A DNA stretch of 42,563 nucleotides, taken from contig CALXYN010000016.1 in NCBI GenBank assembly GCA_944392975.1, positions 1 to 42,563 on the forward strand, read 5' to 3'. The notes beneath the pieces are model-generated. The model did no database searches, was not told the origin of the DNA, and saw only the letters and a list, made by a program, of their open reading frames with translations. Position numbers and translations under genes: made by a program. Numbering within the stretch: position 1 is the stretch's first letter; every line of letters begins with the position of its first letter. Below are positions 33,097-41,340 of the stretch, piece by piece. This DNA comes from an uncultured Spirochaetaceae bacterium (GTDB lineage Bacteria > Spirochaetota > Spirochaetia > Sphaerochaetales > Sphaerochaetaceae).

Positions 33097-33773
33097 TGGA
33101 TGAAATAAGGTTTCTTACCGATGGAGCAATTGCATTCAGAATACTGTTTTCCCTCCTTCTAGGAGGGATACTTGGTCTTGAACGAGGTCTGAAGAACAGA
33201 CCTGCCGGGCTAAGGACATATATTCTTGTATGTATGGGATCATGCATTGTCATGATGACGAATCAGTACGTATATCAGGTGTATGATACAGGAGATCCTG
33301 TAAGGATGGCTGCCCAGGTAATCAGCGGTATAGGCTTTCTTGGAGCTGGGACGATTATCGTTACAAGGAGGAATCAGATTAAAGGTCTTACTACAGCTGC
33401 TGGTCTCTGGGCATCTGCCTGCGTTGGATTATCTATCGGAATAGGATTATACGAAGTTGCAGTTATCGGTGGGGCTGCAATATTCGTGGTCCTGACGCTT
33501 CTGAATCATTGGGATTTCTTCATCCGTAATCGTGCCCGCGATGCCGAGGCATATGTCGAGATACCTCTTGATATGTCGTTCAGTGTTTTTCTTCATGAAG
33601 CAAAGATGCGCGGAATAATGGTCCGCAATGTCCAGTCAGAGGTAGAGGAGGGCAGTGCGGAGGGCAAGTTCTGCTTTATCTGTACACTTCGTGGAACAAA
33701 ACGAATGGAACATATAGAGATGCTCAGTCTTATCAAAGCTATATCGGAGGGAATTTACGTAGAGGAAATATGA
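33096..33773 (+). CDS. MgtC/SapB family membrane protein
   Basis: 225 aa from the ATG at 33096, which shares a base with the preceding stop (TGATG); a longer in-frame extension has no ribosome site and overlaps the 2H gene. The N-terminal part has four to five hydrophobic helices with the family core LLGGILGLERGLKNRPAGLRT, the Cys/Met segment LVCMGSCIVMMT, and SGIGFLGAGTIIV followed by GLTTAAGLWASACVGLSIG. The C-terminal 80 residues form a soluble ACT-like domain. MgtC proteins support growth at low magnesium and, in pathogens, survival in phagocytes. Its presence at the end of a sugar operon is unusual. Confidence 0.93.
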   Translation: MDEIRFLTDGAIAFRILFSLLLGGILGLERGLKNRPAGLRTYILVCMGSCIVMMTNQYVYQVYDTGDPVRMAAQVISGIGFLGAGTIIVTRRNQIKGLTTAAGLWASACVGLSIGIGLYEVAVIGGAAIFVVLTLLNHWDFFIRNRARDAEAYVEIPLDMSFSVFLHEAKMRGIMVRNVQSEVEEGSAEGKFCFICTLRGTKRMEHIEMLSLIKAISEGIYVEEI

Positions 33774-33822
33774 GTCAGGCTTTTAACAAGTTTTACGTTC
33801 AAATTGTCTCTGTACAGGTGTA

Positions 33823-33850
33823 TTGTTTTTCTGCAGGCATTATGGATAAT
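33823..33850 (+). promoter_or_regulatory. Promoter of the PUR-domain gene
   Basis: TTGTTT, 16-nt spacer, GATAAT, about 95 nt before the ATG. The long leader between them shows no clear structure. Confidence 0.45.
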
Positions 33851-33945
33851 ATATGTGCAAGCAGCTTGTGATTTTTGCAAGTTGGAGTATCTTATTCCTT
33901 ACGTCGTGGGGAGTTTTTCATAGATAATTGAAGCGGAGGAGCCAT

Positions 33946-34248
33946 ATGGGTGAGCGTGGAGAAGTTTTTTCAACGAAACTTGTTAAAGATGACAGGACTT
34001 ATTTCTTTAATGTAAAAGAGAATATCTACGGAGATCTTTTTCTGAACATTGTTGAGTCCAGACCAACAGATACAGAAGGCAGATATCTCAGACAGTCCAT
34101 CATTGTCTATCAGGAAGATATCGGTGAGTTCATCAAGGAATTCCAGAAGTCTATTGATTTCATAAAGATAAACGGCACAAGAAGGCCCCGTCCAACAACG
34201 ATGGTCCGCCGTCGTCACGCCGATACAAGCTCAAAGAAAGAGGACTGA
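33946..34248 (+). CDS. PUR-domain nucleic-acid-binding protein (BpuR-like)
   Basis: 100 aa from the ATG at 33946, preceded by GGAGGA with a 6-nt gap; an in-frame TTG six codons earlier is less likely. The sequence GERGEVFSTKLVKDDRTYFF, then VKENIYGDLFLNIVES and EFIKEFQKSIDFIK, matches the bacterial PUR (DUF3276) fold, a single PUR repeat that binds single-stranded DNA and RNA as a dimer. The Borrelia homologue BpuR is a known transcriptional and RNA-level regulator. The tail is very basic (RRPRPTTMVRRRH), adding nucleic-acid contact. As in Borrelia, rnhB and an SMC-type gene are adjacent. Confidence 0.9.
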   Translation: MGERGEVFSTKLVKDDRTYFFNVKENIYGDLFLNIVESRPTDTEGRYLRQSIIVYQEDIGEFIKEFQKSIDFIKINGTRRPRPTTMVRRRHADTSSKKED

Positions 34249-34869
34249 TTAGAAAAGTGAGGGTGTTTCATCCTCGCTTTTTGTCATGAATGTCTTTCTT
34301 GCTATTGGAGATGGCCCGTATTTTTCTATCAAGGCAATATGCTCCTTTGTAGGGTAGCCCTTATGCTTTGAATAGCCGTACTGGGGCCATTTTTCATCAC
34401 ATAGTTTCATGATTCTGTCCCTTTCCGTCTTTGCAAGAATGGATGCAGCCATGATCTCCGGAATCTTCTGATCTCCTTTCACTACAGCATGGCATTCTAT
34501 GCCTACATCCGGGCGTTTGTTGCCATCCACATAGAGAATATCAACATGAGTCTTTTCAGAGACTTTCTCATAAGATAGCTTCATTGCAAGAAGCGATGCC
34601 TGGAGAATGTTGATTTTATCAATCACAAGATGGCTGAGGGATACAATTCCCCATGCAACGGCTTTTTCCTTGATGATAGCCGCAGCTTCTTCTCTTTCCT
34701 TTTCCGTCATCTTCTTCGAATCGTTGAGGATCTCTATTGGAAAGTCCGGAGGAAGAACAACAGAAGCCGCGGTCACAGGACCTGCAAGCGGACCGCGCCC
34801 AGCTTCATCTGAACCGCAGATGATGCATCCGTCATCGTTGAAATTCGTATCGAATAGACCATTTTCCAT
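34249..34869 (-). CDS. rnhB: Ribonuclease HII
   Basis: 206 aa from the ATG at 34869; an in-frame TTG eight codons upstream is possible, and no ribosome site is clear for either. It cleaves the RNA strand of RNA-DNA hybrids and single ribonucleotides in DNA. Motifs: the catalytic DEAGRGPLAGPV near residue 22, LNDSKKMTEKEREE, VDGNKRPD, and the C-terminal KHKGYPTKEHIALIEKYGPSPIARKTF. The 3' end contains a hairpin that also serves the convergent PUR gene: the two stop codons are directly adjacent. It is divergent from smc, with overlapping promoter elements. Confidence 0.95.
   Translation of the reverse strand: MENGLFDTNFNDDGCIICGSDEAGRGPLAGPVTAASVVLPPDFPIEILNDSKKMTEKEREEAAAIIKEKAVAWGIVSLSHLVIDKINILQASLLAMKLSYEKVSEKTHVDILYVDGNKRPDVGIECHAVVKGDQKIPEIMAASILAKTERDRIMKLCDEKWPQYGYSKHKGYPTKEHIALIEKYGPSPIARKTFMTKSEDETPSLF
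34253..34282. terminator. Bidirectional terminator inside the rnhB 3' end
   Basis: AAAAGTGAGG pairs with CCTCGCTTTT (one G-T pair) around a 9-nt loop and is followed by TTTTTG on the plus strand and TTTTCT on the minus strand. It would end the PUR transcript on the plus strand while lying within rnhB coding sequence. Confidence 0.7.
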
Positions 34870-34884
34870 AATCTGCAACAATGC

Positions 34885-34890
34885 TATAAT
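34885..34890 (+). promoter_or_regulatory. -10 box of smc, overlapping a reverse -10 of rnhB
   Basis: TATAAT on the plus strand, 31 nt before the smc start codon; the -35 at 17 nt is weak (TTTTCC). The same bases read on the minus strand give GATTATAGC, with TATAGC 13 nt before the rnhB ATG, so the two promoters may compete. Confidence 0.4.
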
Positions 34891-34921
34891 CAACGGGATT
34901 CAGTTTCAAGGAGGATTGAGC

Positions 34922-37753
34922 TTGTTCCTCAAGTCCCTAGATATTTATGGCTTCAAGAGCTTTGCAGATAAAACACATATAGACTTCGCGGGTGGTATCA
35001 CATCGCTCCTTGGTCCTAATGGATGCGGCAAGTCAAATATCGTTGATTCTATAAAATGGGTTCTCGGCGAAAAGAGTACTAAGTCACTTCGTGCTGGAAA
35101 GATGGAAGATGTGATTTTCAACGGTACTGATACACGAAAGCCGATGCCATTTGCAGAAGTCGAGCTCACAATTGACAATTCTGAGCATCAGCTGCCGACG
35201 GATGTGGCTGAGGTTGCAATAAAACGTCGATATTTCCGCACCGGTGAAAGTGAGTACTTTCTCAATGGTCAGAAATGTCTGCAGAGGAATATCAGGGAGC
35301 TCTTTTTTGATACAGGTGTAGGTAAAAGCGCATATTCAATCCTTGAACAGGGAAAGATTGACCAGATTCTCTCTACAAAACCGGAGGACAGACGTTATCT
35401 CTTTGAGGAAGCTGCCGGTATTTCGAGATATAAGGAACAGTGCCATAGTGCTGAACTTGATCTTGAGAAGACTGCGCAGAACATAGATGACATCACACGG
35501 TCGTACAATGAAGCGAAACGCGCCTGTGACAGATCAAGAAGCCAGGCCGAGAAGGCGAAGAAGGCAAGAGAACTTGAAACAAGGGCGTTCGACCTCGATG
35601 TCAGATACAATCTAGCCAGAATCCGCACGTACTCGATGCTGAAAGAGCAGAGGGAGAAGTGGAAAGCCAATGCAGAGAATGAAATAGCGAGGCTTCAGGA
35701 TCTGATGCGTACCCTGACTGCAGATATCGAGACTTCCCAGGCAGAACTGAAAAGCCGGAATGAAGAGCTTTATCAGGCACAGCTTGGTATCAACAATCTT
35801 GAGAACAACATCAAGATGGCTGAGGAGAGGATTAACATCTGGACTGAGAATTTCCAGGATGCCTCTATCAGACTCAAGAGTTCCGATGAGAGGATTGCCG
35901 GTATCCAGAGCACTATAGACAGACTCCGGGGAGAGGTTGAGAGTCTTGAGGACAGTCTTTCGTTGAAACAGGATCAGGCTGATGAAGAGCTAAGGCAGAT
36001 TACTGCCATGACTAAGATGCAGGAAGAGAAGAAAGTCCGCATTACTCAGCTTGAAGAGGAGATAAAGAGCAGGGAAGACCGCAACACAGTTCTTGATGAG
36101 GAGCTTCTGAGCCTTACCGAAGAGCTGAAGAAAGTCATTGAGGATCTCGTTACTGAAGTAGATGAGAATACCGATACGGCATATTCTGGCGAGCGGAGAG
36201 ATAAGGCTGCATCTTCTTTCTTGAAAAAGGCAGAGGAAGTTAAGGGTATTGTTTCCAATAGAATCTCATTCCTGAAATCGCTTGATTCGGATGCTCTTGT
36301 CTCAAGAGAGATTGCGGAGAAGGATTTCAATGTCTTTCTCGCTTCAGTTGATGACCTTATTGTCCTTTTTGAAGAATACAGAGCCTCAATTCCTCCTATT
36401 GTCGATAAGCTTCTCTCTTCGGAAGGCCTCATTGCCAGAAAGAGGGATATTGAGAAAAGAGAAGTCGAGATACGGAAGGAAAGCCAGGAGAACAGGACTA
36501 AAATCCAGTTATCACGTGATGAGGTTGCCGTTCTCCGGCACGATGTTGAATTGCTTTCAGAGACAATTGATCAACAGAAAGAGCACTACAGATCGGTGCT
36601 CAGCAATCTTGATATCGCAAAAAGTTCTCTGCAATCCGTTCTTTCTTCGATAGAAGAGAAGGAAAACGAGAAGGAGAGTGCATATCTTGATTCTGAAAAA
36701 GACCGCAATCTTGTCCAGGAATACAATGACAGAATCAAGAGCGAAGAAGAGAACAAAAGGGAAATGAAGCGTGAGCTGGAAGAGAAAAGCCGCGCTACGG
36801 AAGGCGAGAGGGCAATAGTTGCTGACCTGACAGCTGCATTGCAGAAAAAACGCAATGACAAGGAAGCTGCTTATTCCGACTTGAATGAAGCCAACAGGAT
36901 TCTTTCCGAGCAGAACGCCAATATCGGTTCAACTGATACTCTTATTGAAAACGTTGTACAGTCATTTTTCGCCAAGTATTCAAGAAACCTGGGTGAATTC
37001 CAGAAAATCATTGATGAAGAGGATCTTCCCGATGATACGCTTTTGATGAATGAGCTTTCTGAAGTAAACAAAGAGCTGGAGAAGCTTGGTACTGTAAACT
37101 ATCTTGCTGAGGATGATTACAATGCTGCAAAAGAACAATTTGACTTCTATGCAAAGCATCTCGAGGATCTCAATAAAGCAAGAGTTGACCTTGAAAAGGT
37201 CCTGGAAGAGATTCAGAACAGGGCAAAAGAGCTCTTTTTGAAAACATACAACGAAATAAGCGACAACTTCCAGGCTATGTTCACACGTCTTTTCGGAGGT
37301 GGTATTGCAAAGCTTACACTCGAGGATCCTGAGAATGTGCTTACATCAGGTATCGACATCTTTGCTCAGCCGCCTGGAAAGAAACTCGTGACACTTTCAC
37401 TTCTGTCAGGTGGTGAGAGGAGTATGACCGCCGTCGCGCTTCTTTTTGCTACGTATCAGGTAAAGCCGTCTCCATTCTGTATCCTGGATGAGCTTGATGC
37501 TGCTCTCGATGACAAGAACATTGGATACTTTCTTGATGTGCTTGTTGATTTCGGAAAAACCAGCCAGTTCATTATCATCACGCATAATAAGCATACGGTT
37601 ACAGGTTCTGAGACACTTCTTGGTGTCACGCAGATGGAAGCAGGTGTTTCAACGACTGTCAGTTATCGTCTCGATCGCATTGCAGGTAAGCCTGTTATCC
37701 TTAACGACGATGACAATGTTGTTGATTTTGATAGCGATGGCAAGCTCCAGTGA
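34922..37753 (+). CDS. smc: SMC-type chromosome segregation ATPase
   Basis: 943 aa from a TTG at 34922, supported by AAGGAGG with a 7-nt gap; the open frame extends further upstream only through rnhB antisense sequence. The N-terminal head has LDIYGFKSFADKT and Walker A GPNGCGKSN; the C-terminal head has signature LLSGGERSMTAVALL (near residue 826) and Walker B FCILDELDAALDD. Between them are two long coiled-coil arms (about 170-400 and 505-720). The part between the arms (about 410-505) lacks the Gly-rich SMC hinge signature and seems all helical. The total is about 200 residues below typical bacterial SMC, as for the P115-type proteins of Borrelia. Role: chromosome organisation, probably with ScpA/B encoded elsewhere. 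Confidence 0.88.
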   Translation: MFLKSLDIYGFKSFADKTHIDFAGGITSLLGPNGCGKSNIVDSIKWVLGEKSTKSLRAGKMEDVIFNGTDTRKPMPFAEVELTIDNSEHQLPTDVAEVAIKRRYFRTGESEYFLNGQKCLQRNIRELFFDTGVGKSAYSILEQGKIDQILSTKPEDRRYLFEEAAGISRYKEQCHSAELDLEKTAQNIDDITRSYNEAKRACDRSRSQAEKAKKARELETRAFDLDVRYNLARIRTYSMLKEQREKWKANAENEIARLQDLMRTLTADIETSQAELKSRNEELYQAQLGINNLENNIKMAEERINIWTENFQDASIRLKSSDERIAGIQSTIDRLRGEVESLEDSLSLKQDQADEELRQITAMTKMQEEKKVRITQLEEEIKSREDRNTVLDEELLSLTEELKKVIEDLVTEVDENTDTAYSGERRDKAASSFLKKAEEVKGIVSNRISFLKSLDSDALVSREIAEKDFNVFLASVDDLIVLFEEYRASIPPIVDKLLSSEGLIARKRDIEKREVEIRKESQENRTKIQLSRDEVAVLRHDVELLSETIDQQKEHYRSVLSNLDIAKSSLQSVLSSIEEKENEKESAYLDSEKDRNLVQEYNDRIKSEEENKREMKRELEEKSRATEGERAIVADLTAALQKKRNDKEAAYSDLNEANRILSEQNANIGSTDTLIENVVQSFFAKYSRNLGEFQKIIDEEDLPDDTLLMNELSEVNKELEKLGTVNYLAEDDYNAAKEQFDFYAKHLEDLNKARVDLEKVLEEIQNRAKELFLKTYNEISDNFQAMFTRLFGGGIAKLTLEDPENVLTSGIDIFAQPPGKKLVTLSLLSGGERSMTAVALLFATYQVKPSPFCILDELDAALDDKNIGYFLDVLVDFGKTSQFIIITHNKHTVTGSETLLGVTQMEAGVSTTVSYRLDRIAGKPVILNDDDNVVDFDSDGKLQ

Positions 37754-37755
37754 AG

Positions 37756-37784
37756 TTGACAGTGAGCTTGCATTATTGTATAAG
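37756..37784 (+). promoter_or_regulatory. Promoter of the ffh operon
   Basis: Perfect TTGACA, 17-nt spacer, TATAAG, beginning 3 nt after the smc stop and ending 31 nt before the ffh ATG. Confidence 0.8.
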
Positions 37785-37815
37785 CATTAAGGCTGTAAAT
37801 TTGGCTTGGTAAGAC

Positions 37816-39150
37816 ATGTTTGATAGTATTGCAGGAAAATTCACAGGTATTATGAGAACTCTCTCCGGCAAGGGGAAGATTTCGGAGAAGAATGTACGTG
37901 ACGCAGTCGAAGAAATCAAGGAAGCACTCCTTGATGCTGACGTCAATCTCCGTGTTGTCCGACGTTTTGTCAATTCAACGCTTGATGAAGCGCTTGGAGA
38001 GAAGGTTCTGTCATCGGTCAACCCTGGCCAGCAGTTCACCAAAATTGTCTATGACAAGATGGTTGAGCTTCTTGGAGGAGCTGGAAACACATCCCTTAAT
38101 CTGAAGGGAAAGGATACTACCTCCATCATACTTCTCATGGGTCTTCAGGGCTCGGGTAAGACAACAGCCGCTCATAAGCTTGCATATAAACTCAAGAAAG
38201 AAGGTCGAAAGGTAATGCTTGTTGCTGCAGACCTTGTCAGACCAGCCGCGATCACACAGCTTCAGGTTCTTGGAGAGAAGGCAGGAGTGCCTGTTTTCAC
38301 GCTTCCAGGCGAGAAGGATCCTGCAAAAGTTGCAGAAGCTGCTGTTTCAAGAGCAAAGCATGATCTTTTTGATACTGTAATCATCGATACTTCTGGCCGT
38401 ATGCATCTCGATCAGGCGCTGATGGAAGAGATTCAGCGTGTGGCCAAGGTGACGCATCCTGATGAAACACTTTTCGTTGCAGATGCGATGACGGGACAGA
38501 GTGCTGTCGATATTGCAAAAGAGTTTGAGGAGAAAGTCGGCATATCCGGTGTCATCCTCACTAAATTTGATTCCGATACCAGAGGTGGTGCGGCTCTGTC
38601 GCTCCGTGCTGTTGTCGGTAAGCCAATCAAATTCATTGGTACAGGCGAGAAGATGGAAGATCTTGAAGTATTCCATCCAGAGCGTATTGCTACCCGTATT
38701 CTCGGTATGGGTGATATCGTCTCGCTTGTTGAAAAGGCACAGGAGCAGTTTGATCAGGCTGAGGCTGAGAGACTTCAGAAGAAGATGGAGAAGAACACCT
38801 TCGATCTGCAGGACTATCTCGACCAGCTTGAGAATCTGAAGAAAATGGGTTCTGCAGATAAGCTTCTGGAAATGATTCCAGGTGCGAAGGGGAATATCTC
38901 GGAAGAGGATCTTCATCTGGAGGAACTGGAGAAAGAGAAAGCTATCATCCGTTCGATGACACGCTTTGAGAGAAGTAATTACAGAATCATCGGGCCATCA
39001 CGCCGTAAGCGTATTGCAAAGGGTTCAGGAACATCTGTAGCAGAAGTCAACAGGCTTCTGAAGAAGTTTGAGAAATCCCGTCTGATGATGAAAAAGGTAA
39101 TGACAAATAAGAAATTACAGGCTGCTATGCTGAAGCAGTTCGGCATGTAG
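37816..39150 (+). CDS. ffh: Signal recognition particle GTPase Ffh
   Basis: 444 aa, standard length. With 4.5S RNA (not in this window) it binds signal sequences of nascent membrane proteins and docks to FtsY. Order: N domain (1 to about 90), G domain with P-loop GLQGSGKTT, DTSGRMHLD, the TKFDSDTRGGAALS motif (usually TKLDGD; here F and S) and the ILGMGDI closing loop, then the Met-rich M domain with the RNA-binding segment RIIGPSRRKRIAKGSGT. The ribosome site is weak (GGTAAG). It is first in a unit with ribosomal and tRNA-modification genes, a common bacterial arrangement. Confidence 0.97.
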   Translation: MFDSIAGKFTGIMRTLSGKGKISEKNVRDAVEEIKEALLDADVNLRVVRRFVNSTLDEALGEKVLSSVNPGQQFTKIVYDKMVELLGGAGNTSLNLKGKDTTSIILLMGLQGSGKTTAAHKLAYKLKKEGRKVMLVAADLVRPAAITQLQVLGEKAGVPVFTLPGEKDPAKVAEAAVSRAKHDLFDTVIIDTSGRMHLDQALMEEIQRVAKVTHPDETLFVADAMTGQSAVDIAKEFEEKVGISGVILTKFDSDTRGGAALSLRAVVGKPIKFIGTGEKMEDLEVFHPERIATRILGMGDIVSLVEKAQEQFDQAEAERLQKKMEKNTFDLQDYLDQLENLKKMGSADKLLEMIPGAKGNISEEDLHLEELEKEKAIIRSMTRFERSNYRIIGPSRRKRIAKGSGTSVAEVNRLLKKFEKSRLMMKKVMTNKKLQAAMLKQFGM

Positions 39151-39176
39151 CTTTCAAGCAGTATAAGGAGAATACC

Positions 39177-39437
39177 GTGAGCACAACAATGAGACTTAAG
39201 CGTTTCGGCACAAAGAAGAGACCTTACTACAGGGTCGTCGTACAGGACAATCGTCTTGCTACATCTTCAAAGACAATCGATGAGGTTGGAACATATCGCC
39301 CAGTCGAGGCAGAGAATCAGCTTACCCTCAATGAGGAGAAGGTGAAGGAGTGGCTTGGCAAGGGTGTCGTAGTTTCCCCGACTGTCAAGGATCTTCTCAA
39401 TTCGCAGGGTATCCAGATTAATCGCAAGCAGAACTAA
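39177..39437 (+). CDS. rpsP: 30S ribosomal protein bS16
   Basis: 86 aa, normal size. The start is GTG at 39177, with AAGGAG 7 nt upstream; the ATG four codons later is the alternative. MRLKRFGTKKRPYYRVVVQD and the later LNEEKVKEWLGKGVVVSPTVKDLL are diagnostic. bS16 binds 16S rRNA early in 30S assembly. It lies 26 nt after ffh and 14 nt before khpA. Confidence 0.97.
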   Translation: MSTTMRLKRFGTKKRPYYRVVVQDNRLATSSKTIDEVGTYRPVEAENQLTLNEEKVKEWLGKGVVVSPTVKDLLNSQGIQINRKQN

Positions 39438-39451
39438 TTCCAGGAGGGCCT

Positions 39452-39685
39452 ATGGAAAAGGAACTTGTGGAATTTATGGTCAGGAGCCTTGTTGACCAGC
39501 CTGAAGAAGTCAGCGTGAATGTTATCGAGGGAGAGAAATCCACGATTCTCGAGCTTCATGTTGCAGAAGGCGATGTCGGTAAGGTCATAGGCAAGCAGGG
39601 CCGTATTGCGAAAGCTATCAGAACAATTCTGTCAGCTTCTGCAACACGTGACGGTAAGCGTGCCGTTCTGGAGATTCTTGACTGA
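39452..39685 (+). CDS. khpA: KH-domain RNA-binding protein KhpA
   Basis: 77 aa consisting of one type-II KH domain. The RNA-binding GxxG loop is in VGKVIGKQGRIAKAIRTIL, followed by the last strand RAVLEILD. AGGAGG lies 7 nt before the ATG. In other bacteria KhpA works with KhpB as an RNA chaperone affecting cell division; the position between rpsP and rimM is conserved widely. Its stop shares a base with the rimM start (TGATG). Confidence 0.95.
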   Translation: MEKELVEFMVRSLVDQPEEVSVNVIEGEKSTILELHVAEGDVGKVIGKQGRIAKAIRTILSASATRDGKRAVLEILD

Positions 39686-40191
39686 TGCAAGAGCTTCTCT
39701 CTACCGCAACTATTGGAAGAACACATGGTGTCGAGGGCTTTCTCAAGATATATTCGCTTTCTGGCGAATATGCTCATCTGAAAAGGCTTAAGAGTGCTGT
39801 TGCAGTTTTTCCTGACGGGAAGGAGAAGCTTCTTTCTGTCTCACAGGTCCGTTTTCAGGGCGATTTGCTTCTTATGAAGTTCTCCGGGTATGAGACACCT
39901 GAGAGTGCAAGACTTCTTTCTGGAGCAATCCTGAAAGTAAAACGCGAAGATGCCAGAAAACTCAGGAAAGGCGAATATTATATCGCGGATCTCTATGGGC
40001 TTTCGGTTGTTTTCAACGGAGAGAAGGTCGGAACTGTTAAAGATGTATCTGATGGTGCGCAAGCACCTCTTCTGCAGGTTGAGAGGAATGGAAAAATTTT
40101 TCTTGTTCCCAATCTTCCTGTATTTGTTTCTGCGCCAGACTTTGGAAAAGGGGAGATTGAACTTCTGATGGGAGATCTTCTTGAGTTATGA
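39685..40191 (+). CDS. rimM: Ribosome maturation factor RimM
   Basis: 168 aa, typical length. The N-terminal RimM barrel begins ATIGRTHGVEGFLKIYS and has KFSGYETPESARLLSG; the C-terminal PRC-barrel has EYYIADLYGLSVV and VPNLPVFVSAPDFGKGEIEL. It assists 30S head assembly around the uS19/16S rRNA helix 33 region. It shares bases with khpA at its start and overlaps trmD by four bases (ATGA) at its end, so translation is coupled along the operon. Confidence 0.95.
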   Translation: MQELLSTATIGRTHGVEGFLKIYSLSGEYAHLKRLKSAVAVFPDGKEKLLSVSQVRFQGDLLLMKFSGYETPESARLLSGAILKVKREDARKLRKGEYYIADLYGLSVVFNGEKVGTVKDVSDGAQAPLLQVERNGKIFLVPNLPVFVSAPDFGKGEIELLMGDLLEL

Positions 40192-40946
40192 GAATAACAA
40201 TCCTCACACTCTTTCCTGAGATGGTTGAACCCTTTTTCTGCTCTTCAATAATGAAGCGTGCAGTCGAAAAAGGGCTAGTGGAATATCAGATAATCAATTT
40301 CAGGGATTTTGCCTCAGGCGTACATAAGAAAGCAGATGATATCCCTTATGGCGGAGGAGCTGGCATGGTCCTCATGCCGGAACCAATCTCCAAAGCGCTC
40401 GATTCTGTAGGAGCGAAAGGTAAGCGTGTTGTATTTGCGACACCTTCCGGAAAACCTTTGACAGAGCGTTATGCAGAAGAGCTTTCCAGGGAAAGCGAGC
40501 TTGTTTTCATATGCGGTCATTATGAGGGACTTGATCAGCGTGTGATAGATGAATATGTTACCGATGAGATAACGATAGGGGACTATGTTCTCTCTTCGGG
40601 AGAAACGGCGTCAGTTGTCATCATTGACGCTCTTTTCCGTCTCATAGATGGAGTGATTGCCTCAGAAAGTCTTGAAGATGAGAGTTTTTCTGCTGCACTA
40701 CTTGAATATCCTCAGTATACAAGACCCGAGAGGTATTGCACTAAATCCGTCCCCGATGTATTATTAACCGGTCATCATGCCCATATTACCCAATGGAGAC
40801 TTGATGAAAGGCTGGCGAAAACGATGCGGAACCGGCCGGATCTGCTCTCTGATGCCCCTCTCAGCATCGATGAGCGGAGAAGACTTCTATCGATACTAGA
40901 ACAGGATAAGAGGACTTGTCAGAAATGGATATTATCAGAGCTGTAG
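40188..40946 (+). CDS. trmD: tRNA (guanine37-N1)-methyltransferase TrmD
   Basis: 252 aa, full length. It methylates G37 of tRNAs next to the anticodon using S-adenosylmethionine. Visible motifs: N-terminal [42 protein letters not shown] and the knot segment [12 protein letters not shown] (here [12 protein letters not shown]), then ASVVIIDA and [12 protein letters not shown] near the interdomain linker. The C-terminal end runs 22 nt into rplS. The reading frame overlap with rimM is ATGA. Confidence 0.97.
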   Translation: MRITILTLFPEMVEPFFCSSIMKRAVEKGLVEYQIINFRDFASGVHKKADDIPYGGGAGMVLMPEPISKALDSVGAKGKRVVFATPSGKPLTERYAEELSRESELVFICGHYEGLDQRVIDEYVTDEITIGDYVLSSGETASVVIIDALFRLIDGVIASESLEDESFSAALLEYPQYTRPERYCTKSVPDVLLTGHHAHITQWRLDERLAKTMRNRPDLLSDAPLSIDERRRLLSILEQDKRTCQKWILSEL

Positions 40947-41281
40947 AAGCAAAGCAGATTAAAGAGAACGCCGAGAATTTCAGCATCGGCGACACAGTTC
41001 GCGTTTCATTCAAAATCGTTGAGGGAACAACTGAAAGAATTCAGGTTTATGAGGGTATTGTCATTGCTAAGAACAATACTGGAATCAGAAGAACTTTCGT
41101 AGTAAGAAAGATCAGCTACGGTGTTGGTGTTGAGAGGATCTTCCCACTTCACTCTCCAAGAATCGAGAAGATTGAAGTTGTAAGAAGAGGCCGTGTCAGA
41201 AGAGCAAAGCTTTATTATCTTCGCTCCCGCGTTGGCAAGGCTGCAAAGGTTCCAGAGCTTCTTATCAAGAAGAATGCATAA
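40925..41281 (+). CDS. rplS: 50S ribosomal protein bL19
   Basis: 118 aa from the ATG at 40925, giving the canonical [13 protein letters not shown] start; an in-frame TTG three codons upstream is less likely. [43 protein letters not shown] and [17 protein letters not shown] are diagnostic. bL19 sits at the 30S-50S interface. It is the last gene of the ffh operon and overlaps trmD by 22 nt; a terminator follows. Confidence 0.97.
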   Translation: MDIIRAVEAKQIKENAENFSIGDTVRVSFKIVEGTTERIQVYEGIVIAKNNTGIRRTFVVRKISYGVGVERIFPLHSPRIEKIEVVRRGRVRRAKLYYLRSRVGKAAKVPELLIKKNA

Positions 41282-41287
41282 GTTCAG

Positions 41288-41316
41288 CGGCAGGTTTACC
41301 TGCCGTTTATTTTTTA
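41288..41316 (+). terminator. Intrinsic terminator of the ffh-rplS operon
   Basis: Perfect CGGCAGG/CCTGCCG stem with TTTA loop and a T-rich tail, 7 nt after the rplS stop. Confidence 0.93.
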
Positions 41317-41325
41317 CCCTTTTGA

Positions 41326-41334
41326 TGGTAGAAT
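41326..41334 (+). promoter_or_regulatory. Extended -10 promoter of the next gene, leaderless geometry
   Basis: TGGTAGAAT (TG-n-TAGAAT) ends 6 nt before the ATG at 41341, and no Shine-Dalgarno site is present. The spacing predicts a start point on the A of the ATG. The layout is nearly identical to the kinase promoter at 29185-29193. Confidence 0.6.
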
Positions 41335-41340
41335 TTTCCC

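Noticed and set aside
34607-34921. N-terminal extension of smc
   Set aside because: The extra 105 codons are antisense to rnhB, have no ribosome site, and the SMC head begins exactly at the TTG with AAGGAGG.
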